NCBI GenBank assembly: GCA_037721215.1
Contig: JBBJNV010000005.1
Span: 88,469 to 152,468, forward strand
Direction of reading: 5' to 3'
Source of the DNA: Gemmatimonadaceae bacterium
GTDB taxonomy: Bacteria; Gemmatimonadota; Gemmatimonadetes; Gemmatimonadales; Gemmatimonadaceae
DNA: 64,000 nt
Shown here piece by piece: positions 20,419 to 30,354 of this stretch (its first letter is position 1; each line of letters begins with the position of its first letter). The notes beneath the pieces are model-generated. The model saw nothing but the letters and a program-made list of their open reading frames with translations, had not been told where the DNA came from and did no database searches. The translations under genes were made by a program, and so were the position numbers.

Positions 20419-21582
20419 TCAGTCGCTCGCATACAGCTCCCGGGCGATGACGATTCGCTGAATTTCCGAAGTGCCTTCGTAAATCTCGGTGACTTTCGCG
20501 TCTCTGAAAAGACGCTCGACCGGATAATCCTTTACGTAGCCGTATCCACCAAAGATCTGCACAGCCTGATTGGTGGCGAACATCGCTGTCTCACTGGCAA
20601 ACAGCTTGGCCATAGAGCTTGCCTGCTTGACGTTCTCGCCGCGGTCTTTCGCGTGCGCCGCTGCGTGCAACAGTGTGCGGGATGCAGCGATACGTGTAGC
20701 CATGTCGGCAAGCTTGAACTGAATCGCCTGGAAGTCGCGGATCGGACTACCGAACTGGTTTCGTTCGCCGGCATAGGCGGTCGCCGCTTCCAGCGCGGCG
20801 CGGGCAATTCCAATCGATTGCGCCGCAATGCCGAGCCGCCCGTTTTCCAGTGACTGCATTGCATAGATGAAACCCATCGCCGGTTCCCCGAGGAGGTTCG
20901 CGACAGGGACTCTCATGTTGTCGAACGTAAGCTGAACTGTTGGCGATGAGCGCAATCCAAGCTTGTCTTCCTTTTTGCCGACACTGAATCCGGGAAGGTC
21001 GGGAGTGACAATGAAAGTGCCGATTCCCCGCGCACCCGCGCGATTCTCCGTGGTATCGGTCCGCGCCATTGTCAGGATCACGCCCGCGTGATTGCCGCTT
21101 GTAACCCAGCTCTTGGTTCCGTTGAGCACCCAGCAGTCCCCATCGAGCTTCGCCTGTGTAACGAGGGATGCGGCGTCAGAACCCGCCTCGGGCTCCGAAA
21201 GAGCGAAGGCGCCGAGGAGCTCACCCCGCGCCATCGGCCTGAGAAACCGATTTTTTTGCTCGTCGCTGCCGAACCTCAAAATCATTCCGGTCGGCAGCGA
21301 GTTGTGGACGCTCATCATCACTGCTGCCGACGCATCGACGGTTGCAATCTCCTCCAGCGCGACGAGGTAGGTGGCAGTATCGACACCCAGTCCGTCGTAT
21401 TCCTCCGGGATCAACATGCCGAGAAATCCAAGGTCTCCCATCTTTTTGACGAGCGTGGGCTCGAAATGCGCATTCTCGTCCCATTCAGCTATGAATGGTG
21501 CGATCTCCTGCCGGGCGAAGTCGCGCGCGAGGCTTTGAATCTCGCGTTGCTCCTCGGTGAGATGAAGCAGATCGTTTGCCAT
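20419..21582 (-). CDS. Acyl-CoA dehydrogenase (short/branched-chain type)
   Basis: A 387-residue FAD enzyme from ATG 21582, sharing one base with the upstream stop (TGATG). Signatures: FGSDEQKNRFLRPMARGE, LGAFALSEPEAGSDAASL, NGTKSWVTSGNHAGV, QSIGIARAALEAATAYAGER, QFGSPIRDFQAIQFKLADMA, IFGGYGYVKDYPVERLFRDA and the catalytic-base region IYEGTSEIQRIVIAREL, with the Glu of YEGTSE. Flavin oxidation introduces the trans-2 double bond; electrons pass to ETF. Short-, butyryl- or isovaleryl-CoA are possible substrates. It lies between the 3-hydroxyacyl-CoA dehydrogenase and the leucine-type dehydrogenase, together giving a beta-oxidation or amino-acid degradation operon. Confidence 0.95.
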   Translation of the reverse strand: MANDLLHLTEEQREIQSLARDFARQEIAPFIAEWDENAHFEPTLVKKMGDLGFLGMLIPEEYDGLGVDTATYLVALEEIATVDASAAVMMSVHNSLPTGMILRFGSDEQKNRFLRPMARGELLGAFALSEPEAGSDAASLVTQAKLDGDCWVLNGTKSWVTSGNHAGVILTMARTDTTENRAGARGIGTFIVTPDLPGFSVGKKEDKLGLRSSPTVQLTFDNMRVPVANLLGEPAMGFIYAMQSLENGRLGIAAQSIGIARAALEAATAYAGERNQFGSPIRDFQAIQFKLADMATRIAASRTLLHAAAHAKDRGENVKQASSMAKLFASETAMFATNQAVQIFGGYGYVKDYPVERLFRDAKVTEIYEGTSEIQRIVIARELYASD

Positions 21583-22430
21583 CAGCCGTAGGTATAGAAG
21601 CCGCGACCGGACTTCCGCCCGAGCCATCCGGCGGCAACGTATTTTTTCAGGAGCGGGCACGGGCGGTACTTTGGATCTCCAAGTCCGTCGCGCAGCACTT
21701 CGAGAATTGCGACGCATGTGTCGAGGCCAATCAGGTCTGCCAATGCAAGGGGTCCCATGGGATGGTTCATCCCCAGCGTCATTACCTGATCGATTGCCTC
21801 CGGCTTGCCGACGCCTTCCATCAGGCAATAAACCGCCTCATTGATCATTGGCATGAGCACCCGGTTGGACACGAAGCCAGGATAGTCGTTCACCTCCACC
21901 GGCGTCTTGCCGAGCTGGCGGCTCAAGTCGATCACCCGATTCGTGGCATCGTCCGATGTGGCCAGACCACGGATGATCTCCACGAGCTTCATCACCGGCA
22001 CGGGATTCATGAAGTGCATTCCGACTACGTTTTCCGGCCTGCTCGTACGACTGGCAATTTCGGTGATGGATATCGAACTGGTGTTCGTCGCGAGAATCGT
22101 ATTCTCACTGGACAGTTTGTCGAGCTGGGTGAACAGTCCGAACTTGAGTTCCGCATTCTCCGTCGCGGCTTCGATGACGAGGGTCGAATCGCTGGCGGCG
22201 TCGAGCGACGGCGAGAGGCTTATCCGGCCCAGGATTCCAGCCGTCGCGTCGGCGGTGATAGCACCTTTCTTTACCTGCCTCTCGAGATTCTTCTCGATGT
22301 TGCTGCGTCCCCGGTCGAGTGCCTGCTGAGATACATCGATCATCGTCACCGGGAACCCGGACTGCGCAAAAACGTGCGCGATTCCGTTTCCCATCTGCCC
22401 AGCTCCGATCACCGCGATTCGTTCGGTCAA
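21582..22430 (-). CDS. hbd: 3-hydroxyacyl-CoA (3-hydroxybutyryl-CoA) dehydrogenase
   Basis: A 282-residue protein from TTG 22430, supported by an acggag site about 9 nt before it and by the immediate Rossmann motif [19 protein letters not shown]. Next come [43 protein letters not shown] with the catalytic His, [14 protein letters not shown] and [18 protein letters not shown]; these cover the NAD and substrate domains of the short single-function family. It oxidises (S)-3-hydroxyacyl-CoA with NAD. The start is 2 nt past the CPBP protease stop, and the stop touches the acyl-CoA dehydrogenase start. With the thiolase upstream it makes a compact beta-oxidation module lacking only an enoyl-CoA hydratase in this window. 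Confidence 0.95.
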   Translation of the reverse strand: MTERIAVIGAGQMGNGIAHVFAQSGFPVTMIDVSQQALDRGRSNIEKNLERQVKKGAITADATAGILGRISLSPSLDAASDSTLVIEAATENAELKFGLFTQLDKLSSENTILATNTSSISITEIASRTSRPENVVGMHFMNPVPVMKLVEIIRGLATSDDATNRVIDLSRQLGKTPVEVNDYPGFVSNRVLMPMINEAVYCLMEGVGKPEAIDQVMTLGMNHPMGPLALADLIGLDTCVAILEVLRDGLGDPKYRPCPLLKKYVAAGWLGRKSGRGFYTYG

Positions 22431-22431
22431 G

Positions 22432-23370
22432 CTATCGCTCCGTGCGGCGCATCAGCCGCCAATTCAGGTAAATCAGTGCAACGAACATCCCGAGCGCGGC
22501 GGCAATGCCACCCTCGGGACCCCACCCACCACCAGTCAGCCAGTCGGGGCCAGAATCGACTACCCGGTAATCAGGCGCTGACACAGGCAGCCCGCTGACC
22601 GGAGTATGCAACGCTGCGGCCATGAACCAGTTCCAGGCAAAATGGGCAAGAGTGGCGGCATACAGACTGCCTGTGGCAATGAAGATGGCGCCGAGGAACA
22701 TGCCGGCAAGCATAACCAGCAGCACAGACTGACCATTGGCTCCCGGATTGGCAATGTGCAACAGCCCGAAAACTACGCTCGTCGAGATGAGCGTCCAGCG
22801 CCAGCCAATGGACTCCCGCAGCACCGCGAAGACGTAGCCCCTCAGCAACAGTTCTTCGCTGAAGGCAGCGGGCAGGAGTGTCGCGAACGTGACGCCGGCG
22901 GCGGCGAGCGAGCTCCCTGGTGCCGAAGGCACAGCGTCGAGCTGCCCGGTCAACAGAAGGATGGCCGACGGAATGCCAATGGTCAGCGCGCCCAACGCTG
23001 TCCCTTGAGCCAGGAGCGCCGGACGGGCCGCGCGGCGATGAAGCCCTACGAATTCCCACTGTCTTCCATCAACCGACTTCAGCACTATCAAATGCGCCAG
23101 CAGGAGGCCGAGAGGAGCACTCCACTGAGTGATCAGAAGCCGGTAGCCAAGCGCCGCGGCGCCTGAAACTACCATGCCCTCGACCGTAGCGGCAACGAGC
23201 ATCCCCACAACCGCGGCGAGAACAAAGATCAGGATCCGCCAGGGCGCGCGTAACCGGCGCTCCGGCGTGAACAGGAGCGAGTCTGCTCTCAAGTGTCCCG
23301 CTGCCCGCGGACGCTTACGGGCTGACGCGTTACCCGGCTCGTTCGACGCTGAGTGCGACAGCGTTACCAC
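22432..23370 (-). CDS. CPBP family intramembrane metalloprotease
   Basis: A 312-residue membrane protein. The start GTG 23370 overlaps the thiolase 3' end by 41 nt; a TTG at 23292 would avoid the overlap and is equally plausible. About eight hydrophobic segments are visible. The conserved CAAX/CPBP glutamates and arginine appear in [18 protein letters not shown], followed by [16 protein letters not shown] and a final [15 protein letters not shown] with the third-motif His and Asn. Such proteases cleave within the membrane and act on bacteriocins, signals or prenylated proteins; the substrate here is unknown. Its position inside a lipid-oxidation operon is unusual. Confidence 0.88.
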   Translation of the reverse strand: MVTLSHSASNEPGNASARKRPRAAGHLRADSLLFTPERRLRAPWRILIFVLAAVVGMLVAATVEGMVVSGAAALGYRLLITQWSAPLGLLLAHLIVLKSVDGRQWEFVGLHRRAARPALLAQGTALGALTIGIPSAILLLTGQLDAVPSAPGSSLAAAGVTFATLLPAAFSEELLLRGYVFAVLRESIGWRWTLISTSVVFGLLHIANPGANGQSVLLVMLAGMFLGAIFIATGSLYAATLAHFAWNWFMAAALHTPVSGLPVSAPDYRVVDSGPDWLTGGGWGPEGGIAAALGMFVALIYLNWRLMRRTER

Positions 23371-24538
23371 CGCCGAGGCAGAGGGTCGCCAGACCGGTAG
23401 CGGCGCCCCGGTCTTTCATTGCGTACAGAAGCGTGGTGAGGACACGAGCCCCGCTGGCACCAATGGGATGCCCGAGGGCGATTGCGCCACCATTTACGTT
23501 GACACGGTCCCAGTCCCACTCAAGGCCGCTTCCATTGGCCAGCGCCTGGGACGCAAAGGCCTCGTTGGCTTCAATTAGATCGTAGTCGCCGATTTGCGTC
23601 TTCGATTTGGTCATCAGATTCTGCACGGCAAAGATCGGAGCGAAAAACAAGTCCTGCGGCTCGGTCCCCCCGGTTGCGTAACCAGTAATCCGACCGAGGA
23701 TCTCGAGGCCGTTGGTGCGCGCGTAGTCCTCCGAAACGACGACGAGTGCGGATGCACCATCGTTGAGTGACGAAGCATTACCCGCAGTCACCGATAAGTC
23801 GGAAGCATCGCCCTTGCCGGGAAATGCCGCTTTGAGCTTCGCGAGACTTTCTGTCGTCGCGTCCTTGCGCGGGCTTTCGTCAGTATCCACTACGGTGTTG
23901 CCTTTACGTCCGGCGATGTCAACGGCAACTATCTCATCCCTGAACTTCCCGTTCTCGATGGCAGCAACCGCCTTGCGATGCGACTCGACGGCGAAGTCAT
24001 CCTGCTGCTGACGATTCACACCGGCCTTGCGGGCCGTGTGCTCAGCATGCCCGCCCATATGAACGTCGCACGATGAGCACCAGAGCCCGTCCTTTATCAT
24101 GCCATCAACCATTTTCTGATCGCCGAGCTTGACGCCGTTGCGCATGCCGTACACGTAATGCGGGGCGTTGGACATCGATTCCTGCCCGCCGGCGACGACA
24201 ACCTGGTTATCCCCCGCCTTGATCGATTGTGCTGCGAGCATCACTGCCTTCAGACCGGAGCCGCAGACCTTGTTCACCGTCAGCGACGGAACGGCTGCGG
24301 GGATCCCGGCCTTGAGGGCAGCCTGGCGTGCCGGAGCCTGTCCCGCGCCGCCCTGCAGCACCTGGCCCATAATGACTTCCTCAACTGCATCGGGGGATAC
24401 GTTCGCGCGCCGAAGCGCCTCCCTGATGGCGAGAGCACCAAGCTCGGGTGCCGACAACGACGAAAGTCCGCCGAGGAACTTTCCAATGGGTGTACGTACT
24501 GCGGAGACTATGACCGGACTGCGTGAGGTATCAGGCAT
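23330..24538 (-). CDS. Acetyl-CoA C-acetyltransferase (thiolase)
   Basis: A 402-residue thiolase from ATG 24538. The nucleophile Cys is in [18 protein letters not shown], the second-half motifs are [19 protein letters not shown] (His) and [19 protein letters not shown] (second Cys). The N-terminus [16 protein letters not shown] is classical. It either condenses two acetyl-CoA or cleaves 3-ketoacyl-CoA; with downstream hbd and acyl-CoA dehydrogenase genes, cleavage in beta-oxidation is the simplest reading. The HEEEDD-like charged surface of synthetic-type thiolases was not assessed. A 111-nt gap separates it from thrS upstream, so it may begin a separate transcript. Confidence 0.95.
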   Translation of the reverse strand: MPDTSRSPVIVSAVRTPIGKFLGGLSSLSAPELGALAIREALRRANVSPDAVEEVIMGQVLQGGAGQAPARQAALKAGIPAAVPSLTVNKVCGSGLKAVMLAAQSIKAGDNQVVVAGGQESMSNAPHYVYGMRNGVKLGDQKMVDGMIKDGLWCSSCDVHMGGHAEHTARKAGVNRQQQDDFAVESHRKAVAAIENGKFRDEIVAVDIAGRKGNTVVDTDESPRKDATTESLAKLKAAFPGKGDASDLSVTAGNASSLNDGASALVVVSEDYARTNGLEILGRITGYATGGTEPQDLFFAPIFAVQNLMTKSKTQIGDYDLIEANEAFASQALANGSGLEWDWDRVNVNGGAIALGHPIGASGARVLTTLLYAMKDRGAATGLATLCLGGGNAVALSVERAG

Positions 24539-24649
24539 TGAGTTTGGGCGCTGTCGTGAGTGGTGCCGCGATCTCGCTTCGATGGCGACACCTTCAAAGC
24601 TAATCTGATCGAAGCCGGCGCCGCTCGATGAGTGCGGGCCCGTTCAGCG

Positions 24650-26575
24650 TCAGGGCTTCAAAGCCCTGCCTGCAATCTGATCTTCCACCATCGCCGCGAA
24701 ATCCGGCACCGTCATGATTTCCTGCTTCTTCCCCGCGCCTCTCACTCGCAGCGCCAGTGAATCGCTTTCCGCTTCCCTGCGCCCGACGATGGCCATGTAC
24801 GGGATCTTCAGCGTTTCGGCGTCGCGGATCCTGTAGTTGAGCGTCTCTGAGCGGACGTCGAGGTGCACCCGCACGCCTCGGGTCTTGAGACGCTCCACGA
24901 TTGACGCGGCGGCGTCCGCGGCGTCGTCGGAAACCGGAATGACCCTCACCTGTTCGGGTGCGAGCCACAGCGGAAAGGCGCCCGCATAGTGTTCGATAAG
25001 GCCACCGACAAATCGCTCCATCGACCCGACAAGCACGCGATGCAGCATGATCGGGCGGTGTGGCGAGTTGTCGGCACCAGTGTATTCGAGCTCGAATCTC
25101 TCGGGAAGATTGAAGTCGAGCTGCACCGTCGGGCCTTGCCACTTCCGCCCGATGGCATCGATCAGCTTGAAGTCCAGTTTCGGCCCGTAGAACGCGCCTC
25201 CGCCCTCGTCGACTTCGTAATCCTTGCCGCGCTTTTTCAAAACCCCGGCAAGCGTGTCCTGCGCGCGCTCCCAGAACTCAGGGCTGCCGAGGGCCTTTTC
25301 GGGGCGGGTTGCAAGCTCAATGGTGTAGGGATAACCAAACGCCTGCAACATCTCATCGACCAGATCGAGCAGCCGCTCGATCTCGGATGGCACCTGCTCC
25401 TGGGTACAAAACACGTGTGCATCGTCCTGCGTGAAGCCGCGTACCCGCAGCATTCCGTGCAGAACTCCGCTTCGTTCATACCGGTAGACAGTTCCAAACT
25501 CCGCGTACCGTATCGGAAGGTCTCGATAGGAGCGGGGGCGCGATTGGAAAATGCAGATGTGGCCGGGGCAGTTCATGGGCTTGGGACGGTATGCCGACCC
25601 CTCGATGTCCATCGCGCTGAACATGCCGTCCTTGAAATTCTCGAGATGCCCTGAGATCTCGAAAAGTTTCTCGTTCACAATATGCGGTGTGTAGACGAGA
25701 TCGTATCCGTGACGCAGAATGAGATCGCGCTCGTAGGCTTCTATCTCGTTGCGGATGATTGCGCCACGCGGGTGCCAGAGGATGAGCCCGGGGCCAACGC
25801 GCTGATCAGTCGAATACAAGTCAAGCTGTTGTCCGAGCGTTCGGTGGTCGCGCCGTTTGGCTTCTTCCAGCCGGTGGAGGTACGCCTCCAGATCCTCCTT
25901 GTTGAACCACGCGGTCGCGTAAATTCGCTGTAGCATCTGCCGCTTCTCGTCGCCGCGCCAGTACGCGCCAGCGGTGTGCAGCAGCTTGAAATGCTTCAGA
26001 TACGAAGTGTCGGGTACATGAGGGCCGCGACAGAGATCGATGAAGGGTCCGTCGGTATATGTCGAGATAACTTCGTCTTCCGGGAACTCCGACAATCGCT
26101 CGAGCTTGAGCGGATCGTCGGCGAACCTGTCCCTCGCGCGCTCCTGGCCCACCTCTTCGCGGACAAATGGAAACTTTTCGGCGATGACCTTCCGCATCTC
26201 GGCCTCGAACCTGTCGAGGTCTTCCGGAGTGAACGGTTGCGCGACTTCGAAGTCATAGTAAAAGCCATCTTCGATCGACGGGCCAAAGCCAATCCTGGCG
26301 TCGGGGCGCAGACGTCGAACGGCTGTCGCGAGAATATGCGCACCCGAATGCCTGAGTACGTCGAGTGCCCGCTGGTCCCTCGACGTCAGAACCTTGAAGC
26401 CACCTCCCCTTCTTATGGGCGTGACGAGATCCTGTACCTCGCCATCGATTTCGACCGCGAGGGCATCACGCAACAGCCGCTGGCCAATCGAGCCTACCAC
26501 ATCGCGCGGCAAAGTTCCCTCCTCTACCTGGCGCGTCGCGCCGTCGGGGAGGGTGAGTGTCAGCATTGCAGACAT
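24650..26575 (-). CDS. thrS: Threonine-tRNA ligase
   Basis: A 641-residue class II synthetase. ATG 26575 (MSAMLTLTLPDG) is chosen; ATG 26566 is an alternative and the 73 upstream codons of the open frame cross into the divergent promoter region. The N-terminal TGS domain is followed by the second domain, which edits Ser-tRNA(Thr) (HSGAHILATAVRRL, DGPFIDLCRGPHVPDTSYL), then the catalytic core with zinc ligands in KPMNCPGHICIF, motif 2 and GGAFYGPKLDFKLIDAIGR, and a C-terminal anticodon domain (QVRVIPVSDDAADAA). It is complete and of normal length. It faces the BON-protein gene across an 86-bp divergent region. No leader structure was recognised. Confidence 0.97.
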   Translation of the reverse strand: MSAMLTLTLPDGATRQVEEGTLPRDVVGSIGQRLLRDALAVEIDGEVQDLVTPIRRGGGFKVLTSRDQRALDVLRHSGAHILATAVRRLRPDARIGFGPSIEDGFYYDFEVAQPFTPEDLDRFEAEMRKVIAEKFPFVREEVGQERARDRFADDPLKLERLSEFPEDEVISTYTDGPFIDLCRGPHVPDTSYLKHFKLLHTAGAYWRGDEKRQMLQRIYATAWFNKEDLEAYLHRLEEAKRRDHRTLGQQLDLYSTDQRVGPGLILWHPRGAIIRNEIEAYERDLILRHGYDLVYTPHIVNEKLFEISGHLENFKDGMFSAMDIEGSAYRPKPMNCPGHICIFQSRPRSYRDLPIRYAEFGTVYRYERSGVLHGMLRVRGFTQDDAHVFCTQEQVPSEIERLLDLVDEMLQAFGYPYTIELATRPEKALGSPEFWERAQDTLAGVLKKRGKDYEVDEGGGAFYGPKLDFKLIDAIGRKWQGPTVQLDFNLPERFELEYTGADNSPHRPIMLHRVLVGSMERFVGGLIEHYAGAFPLWLAPEQVRVIPVSDDAADAAASIVERLKTRGVRVHLDVRSETLNYRIRDAETLKIPYMAIVGRREAESDSLALRVRGAGKKQEIMTVPDFAAMVEDQIAGRALKP

Positions 26576-26661
26576 CGAAAGTTCTGTATCCTGGGTGGCC
26601 TTTATCTTGCTCCCCGTTAAGCTATCCTTCGAGAATACCATTAGCCACAGGGTTTGCTGAC

Positions 26662-27483
26662 ATGTCTCCCTTTCGATATCGCGACGAAGAATCTTCTGCC
26701 ACAGGCGCACTTTACGTAGCACTCGGCGCGCTTGCCGGTTTTGCGGCAGGTGTAGTCGTTGCGCAACAGTACGGCGGTTTGTCGGGTTTAACATCCAGAC
26801 TCAAGGATCGGCTGGGCGGAATTACCGGCGATGCTGCAATGGGTGATTCCGAGCCGTCTCTTGATGCTCATGCGTTCGACGATGGCTACGACGACGAGGC
26901 AGACGATGAACCCCTCGAGCCAACGGAAGAGCTGGAAGAGCGCGTGCTCGAGGCGTTCCGCAACGATCCGGTTCTCAGCGAGCGTGCAGTGGATATTGGC
27001 GCGATCGACGACGGAATCGTTGAACTGACGGGATGGGTGAATTCGGAAAGTGAAGCAGATCACGCGGTTGTCGTCACACGCGGAACGCCGGGCGTGGAGA
27101 CGGTCGTCAACCGGCTCGCCATTCGGTCGGAGGAAGAACTGCTTCAGGAAACCGCTGATCGTTACGAGAACGGCGATGCCGCCCTAACCGAAGGCCACTG
27201 GGAAGGACAGAACATCGGGACCGGCCGCAGCCGGCAGGGATCGTCGGCCGACATCGACCGGCATGATGATCCTCGCGTCGAGCTCGAGGAATCTGTACTC
27301 GACCAGGTATTTCTCGATACCGATGATGAAGGCGAAACGAAAGCGGAACGACGTGCGCGAACGAAGCAGTCGCCAAAACGCGGGCGCTCAGACGGATCGC
27401 CACTGGCACCGGGCGGGGTTCCCAAGAGCGACCACGTTGCCAACCCGCTCGACGCGCCAACCGACGTGGTTCCCGACGAGTAG
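26662..27483 (+). CDS. BON-domain protein with membrane anchor
   Basis: A 273-residue acidic protein from ATG 26662. An N-terminal hydrophobic helix (ALYVALGALAGFAAGVVVAQ) resembles the YtxH-like anchor seen in stress proteins. Residues about 90-160 form a BON domain: LEERVLEAFRNDPVLSERAVDIGAIDDGI then VELTGWVNSESEADHAVVV and GVETVVNRLAI. BON domains bind phospholipid or peptidoglycan-proximal surfaces. The rest is charged and probably disordered, ending in KRGRSDGSPLAPGG. A frame extending upstream to 26557 overlaps thrS and has no similarity, so it is excluded. valS follows 78 nt later. Confidence 0.82.
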   Translation: MSPFRYRDEESSATGALYVALGALAGFAAGVVVAQQYGGLSGLTSRLKDRLGGITGDAAMGDSEPSLDAHAFDDGYDDEADDEPLEPTEELEERVLEAFRNDPVLSERAVDIGAIDDGIVELTGWVNSESEADHAVVVTRGTPGVETVVNRLAIRSEEELLQETADRYENGDAALTEGHWEGQNIGTGRSRQGSSADIDRHDDPRVELEESVLDQVFLDTDDEGETKAERRARTKQSPKRGRSDGSPLAPGGVPKSDHVANPLDAPTDVVPDE

Positions 27484-27561
27484 CGGCGCCAGCAGTTGTC
27501 GCTGACAGTTGGCCGCCGCGGTCTTACAGCAGGAAAATGCGGCGGTTAACTTGCGCATGAG

Positions 27562-30354
27562 ATGACCCATAATCCTCCGCGCAGCGATCTGCCGGCACAG
27601 TATGATCCGGCCGCCGTCGAGGCTGCGCTCTCTCGGGAGTGGGAGGACGCCGGCGTTTTCACGGCACAGCCCAGCCGGTCGCGAGGTTCGGGCGGCAGTC
27701 GCAACCCATTCGTGATCGTGATGCCGCCGCCCAATGTGACGGCGGTTCTGCACATGGGGCACGGCCTCAATAATTCCGTCCAGGATGTACTGGCACGATG
27801 GCGGCGGATGCAGGGTGACGAGTGCCTCTGGCTGCCGGGAACAGATCACGCCGGCATCGCAACCCAGAATGTGATCGAGAAGCAGCTCGCCGCCGAGGGA
27901 CGCACGCGCTTCGACCTCGGCCGCGAGGCTTTCGTTGAAAGAACCACCGCTTTTGTCGAAGCCACCGGTGGTACGATTCTCGATCAGCTGCGAGCTATCG
28001 GAGCTTCATGTGACTGGACGCGCACGGCTTACACGCTGTCACCGGAACTGTCGCTCGCGGTGCGCGAGGCCTTCGTTCAGTTACACGAGCGGGGACTGAT
28101 CTACCGCGGACACCGCGTGATTCACTGGTGTCCGCGCTGTCTTACTTCGCTGAGCGATGAAGAAGCGGAGCACGTAGATGAAATGGGCCACCTTTATCAC
28201 ATAAGGTATTCCACTCCCGGCAGCGAGACAGATGGCATAACGATCGCAACTACGCGGCCTGAAACCATGCTTGGCGATGTTGCGGTGGCCGTCCATCCGG
28301 ATGATGATCGCTACCAGCACCTCATCGGGCGCACGCTGCTGCTGCCAATCGCCAACATCGAGATCCCGATAATCGCCGACGCCGAGGGTGTTGACCCTTC
28401 GTTCGGAACCGGCGCGGTCAAGATCACGCCTGCCCACGACCTCAACGATTTCGAGATGGGCAAACGTCATTCTCTGCCGATGCCCGTCGTGATTTCACCC
28501 GATGCCACCATGATGAATGGTGCCGACGCCGGTGGACGGGTGCCTGCATCGCTTCTCGGCGCCGACCGCTTCGAGGCGCGGACGCGGATTGTCTCGCTGC
28601 TGCGCGAAGCAGGCCAGCTCGAAAAGACAGAGCCGCATTCGCACGCGGTGAGACACTGTTATCGTTGCGACACGGTTGTCGAGCCGCGGCTGTCGGACCA
28701 GTGGTTCGTGAAGATGAAACCGCTCGCTGAACCTGCGCTCGAAGCTGTGCGATCCGGGCGGATACGCATTCTGCCAGAAAGGCACGAGGCCGTTTACATC
28801 AACTGGCTCGAGAGCATTCGCGACTGGAACATTTCGCGGCAGCTGTGGTGGGGCCACCGCATTCCGGTGTGGTACTGCGACGGCTGTGGCGAGACCACTG
28901 TGAGCCGGGATGACGTCGACGCGTGCCCTCACTGCGGGGGAACAACGCGCCAGGATGAGGACGTCCTCGACACCTGGTTTTCGTCGTGGCTGTGGCCGTT
29001 TTCGACACTCGGTTGGCCGGACAGGGATTCCGCCGATCTCAAGGCGTTCTATCCTACCGATGATCTCGTCACGGCGCCCGAGATCCTTTTTTTCTGGGTA
29101 GCCCGAATGATCATGGGCGGCTACGCGTTCATGGGAGATGCGCCCTTTCACACGATCTACCTGCACGGAACCGTGCGGGACATGAACCACCTCAAGATGT
29201 CGAAGTCACTCGGCAACGGCATCGATCCGCTGGACGTTGTAGCCCTGTACGGCGCCGATGCGTTGCGTTATACGGTGATCTCGGGCCTTGGTGTTGGCGC
29301 CGATCTGATGCTCGATCCGAACGACCTCGCAAGATCGTTCGGCCCGGGGAGAAACTTCGCGACCAAGCTCTGGAATATTGGGAGGTTCCTGCTTGCAAAT
29401 GTCGGCGATGATGCCGTCGATGATGTCGAATCGATCGATGTCTCGTGCTTCGCACGTGCTGACCGGTGGATACTTGGCCGCCTCAACGTCGCGATCTCCG
29501 AATGCGATGCCGCACTCGGACCCGTGCGGCCGCGCGATGGCCATTGGACTGAAGCCGAGCTTCGCGCCGGCCTGCGACTCAGCGACTACGCTGAGAGCGC
29601 CCGAAGATTTGTCTGGAACGATCTCGCCGACTGGTATCTCGAATCGACCAAAGTCCGGCTTGCCACGCCAGGCGCTGATCGAGACGTGGCACGCGCTGTT
29701 CTCATCCACGCGTTCGACGCGGCGCTTCGGCTGCTCCAGCCGATAGTTCCGTTTATTACCGAAACACTTTGGCGCAGGTTGCCTGGCGGAAATGGAACGC
29801 GGGAGAAATGGCTCGCGAAAGCTGCATGGCCCGTACAGAATTCTGTCTTTGGCGCTGAACCGGAGTTCGAGCTCGTTCGCGAGGCAATCAATGCCATCAG
29901 GCAGCTGCGCTCTGATTATGCGGTTACTCCAGGTGATGTGATTGCGGCATCGCTGGTAACCGCCGGTAACGCTAACGCAGAGCTCGACCGCAAGATTTTC
30001 TCGGAGGAGGCAGCATTCATACGACGGCTCGCCCGGTGCGATCTATCCCTGGCTGAAACTGAATCCGGGGAGGGCGCGTCCCCGACTTCGGGCGCATCAC
30101 TGTTGCTTGGCAGCGGGTCGCAGATTCTCGTGCCGCTGGCCGGCCTCATCGACATTCCGAAGGAATCCGCAAAGGCGACCAGAGAGCTGGCCCAGCTTCA
30201 GAAACAGCTCGATTCACTCACGGCCCGGCTGGAAAACCCTGGGTTTACCGAGCGTGCACCCGCCGATGTAGTCGCCGCCGAGCGACACAAGGCGGCGGAC
30301 TGGATGGCACGGCGCGAAAAGCTGGTCCTGAAAGTGAAGTCACTGTGCGAGTGA
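27562..30354 (+). CDS. valS: Valine-tRNA ligase
   Basis: A 930-residue class I synthetase from ATG 27562. The HIGH-type signature is PPPNVTAVLHMGHGLN, followed by WLPGTDHAGIATQ, an editing domain (DGITIATTRPETMLGDVAV, VDPSFGTGAVKITPAHD), zinc-type Cys pairs (WYCDGCGETTV, CPHCGG), DVLDTWFSSWLWPFSTLGW and the KMSKS loop HLKMSKSLGNGIDPL. The C-terminus carries the coiled coil expected for ValRS (ELAQLQKQLDSLTARLE). All domains are complete. It overlaps the next gene by 10 nt, so the lipoprotein gene is probably co-translated. A T-box leader was looked for in the 78-nt upstream gap and not seen. Confidence 0.98.
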   Translation: MTHNPPRSDLPAQYDPAAVEAALSREWEDAGVFTAQPSRSRGSGGSRNPFVIVMPPPNVTAVLHMGHGLNNSVQDVLARWRRMQGDECLWLPGTDHAGIATQNVIEKQLAAEGRTRFDLGREAFVERTTAFVEATGGTILDQLRAIGASCDWTRTAYTLSPELSLAVREAFVQLHERGLIYRGHRVIHWCPRCLTSLSDEEAEHVDEMGHLYHIRYSTPGSETDGITIATTRPETMLGDVAVAVHPDDDRYQHLIGRTLLLPIANIEIPIIADAEGVDPSFGTGAVKITPAHDLNDFEMGKRHSLPMPVVISPDATMMNGADAGGRVPASLLGADRFEARTRIVSLLREAGQLEKTEPHSHAVRHCYRCDTVVEPRLSDQWFVKMKPLAEPALEAVRSGRIRILPERHEAVYINWLESIRDWNISRQLWWGHRIPVWYCDGCGETTVSRDDVDACPHCGGTTRQDEDVLDTWFSSWLWPFSTLGWPDRDSADLKAFYPTDDLVTAPEILFFWVARMIMGGYAFMGDAPFHTIYLHGTVRDMNHLKMSKSLGNGIDPLDVVALYGADALRYTVISGLGVGADLMLDPNDLARSFGPGRNFATKLWNIGRFLLANVGDDAVDDVESIDVSCFARADRWILGRLNVAISECDAALGPVRPRDGHWTEAELRAGLRLSDYAESARRFVWNDLADWYLESTKVRLATPGADRDVARAVLIHAFDAALRLLQPIVPFITETLWRRLPGGNGTREKWLAKAAWPVQNSVFGAEPEFELVREAINAIRQLRSDYAVTPGDVIAASLVTAGNANAELDRKIFSEEAAFIRRLARCDLSLAETESGEGASPTSGASLLLGSGSQILVPLAGLIDIPKESAKATRELAQLQKQLDSLTARLENPGFTERAPADVVAAERHKAADWMARREKLVLKVKSLCE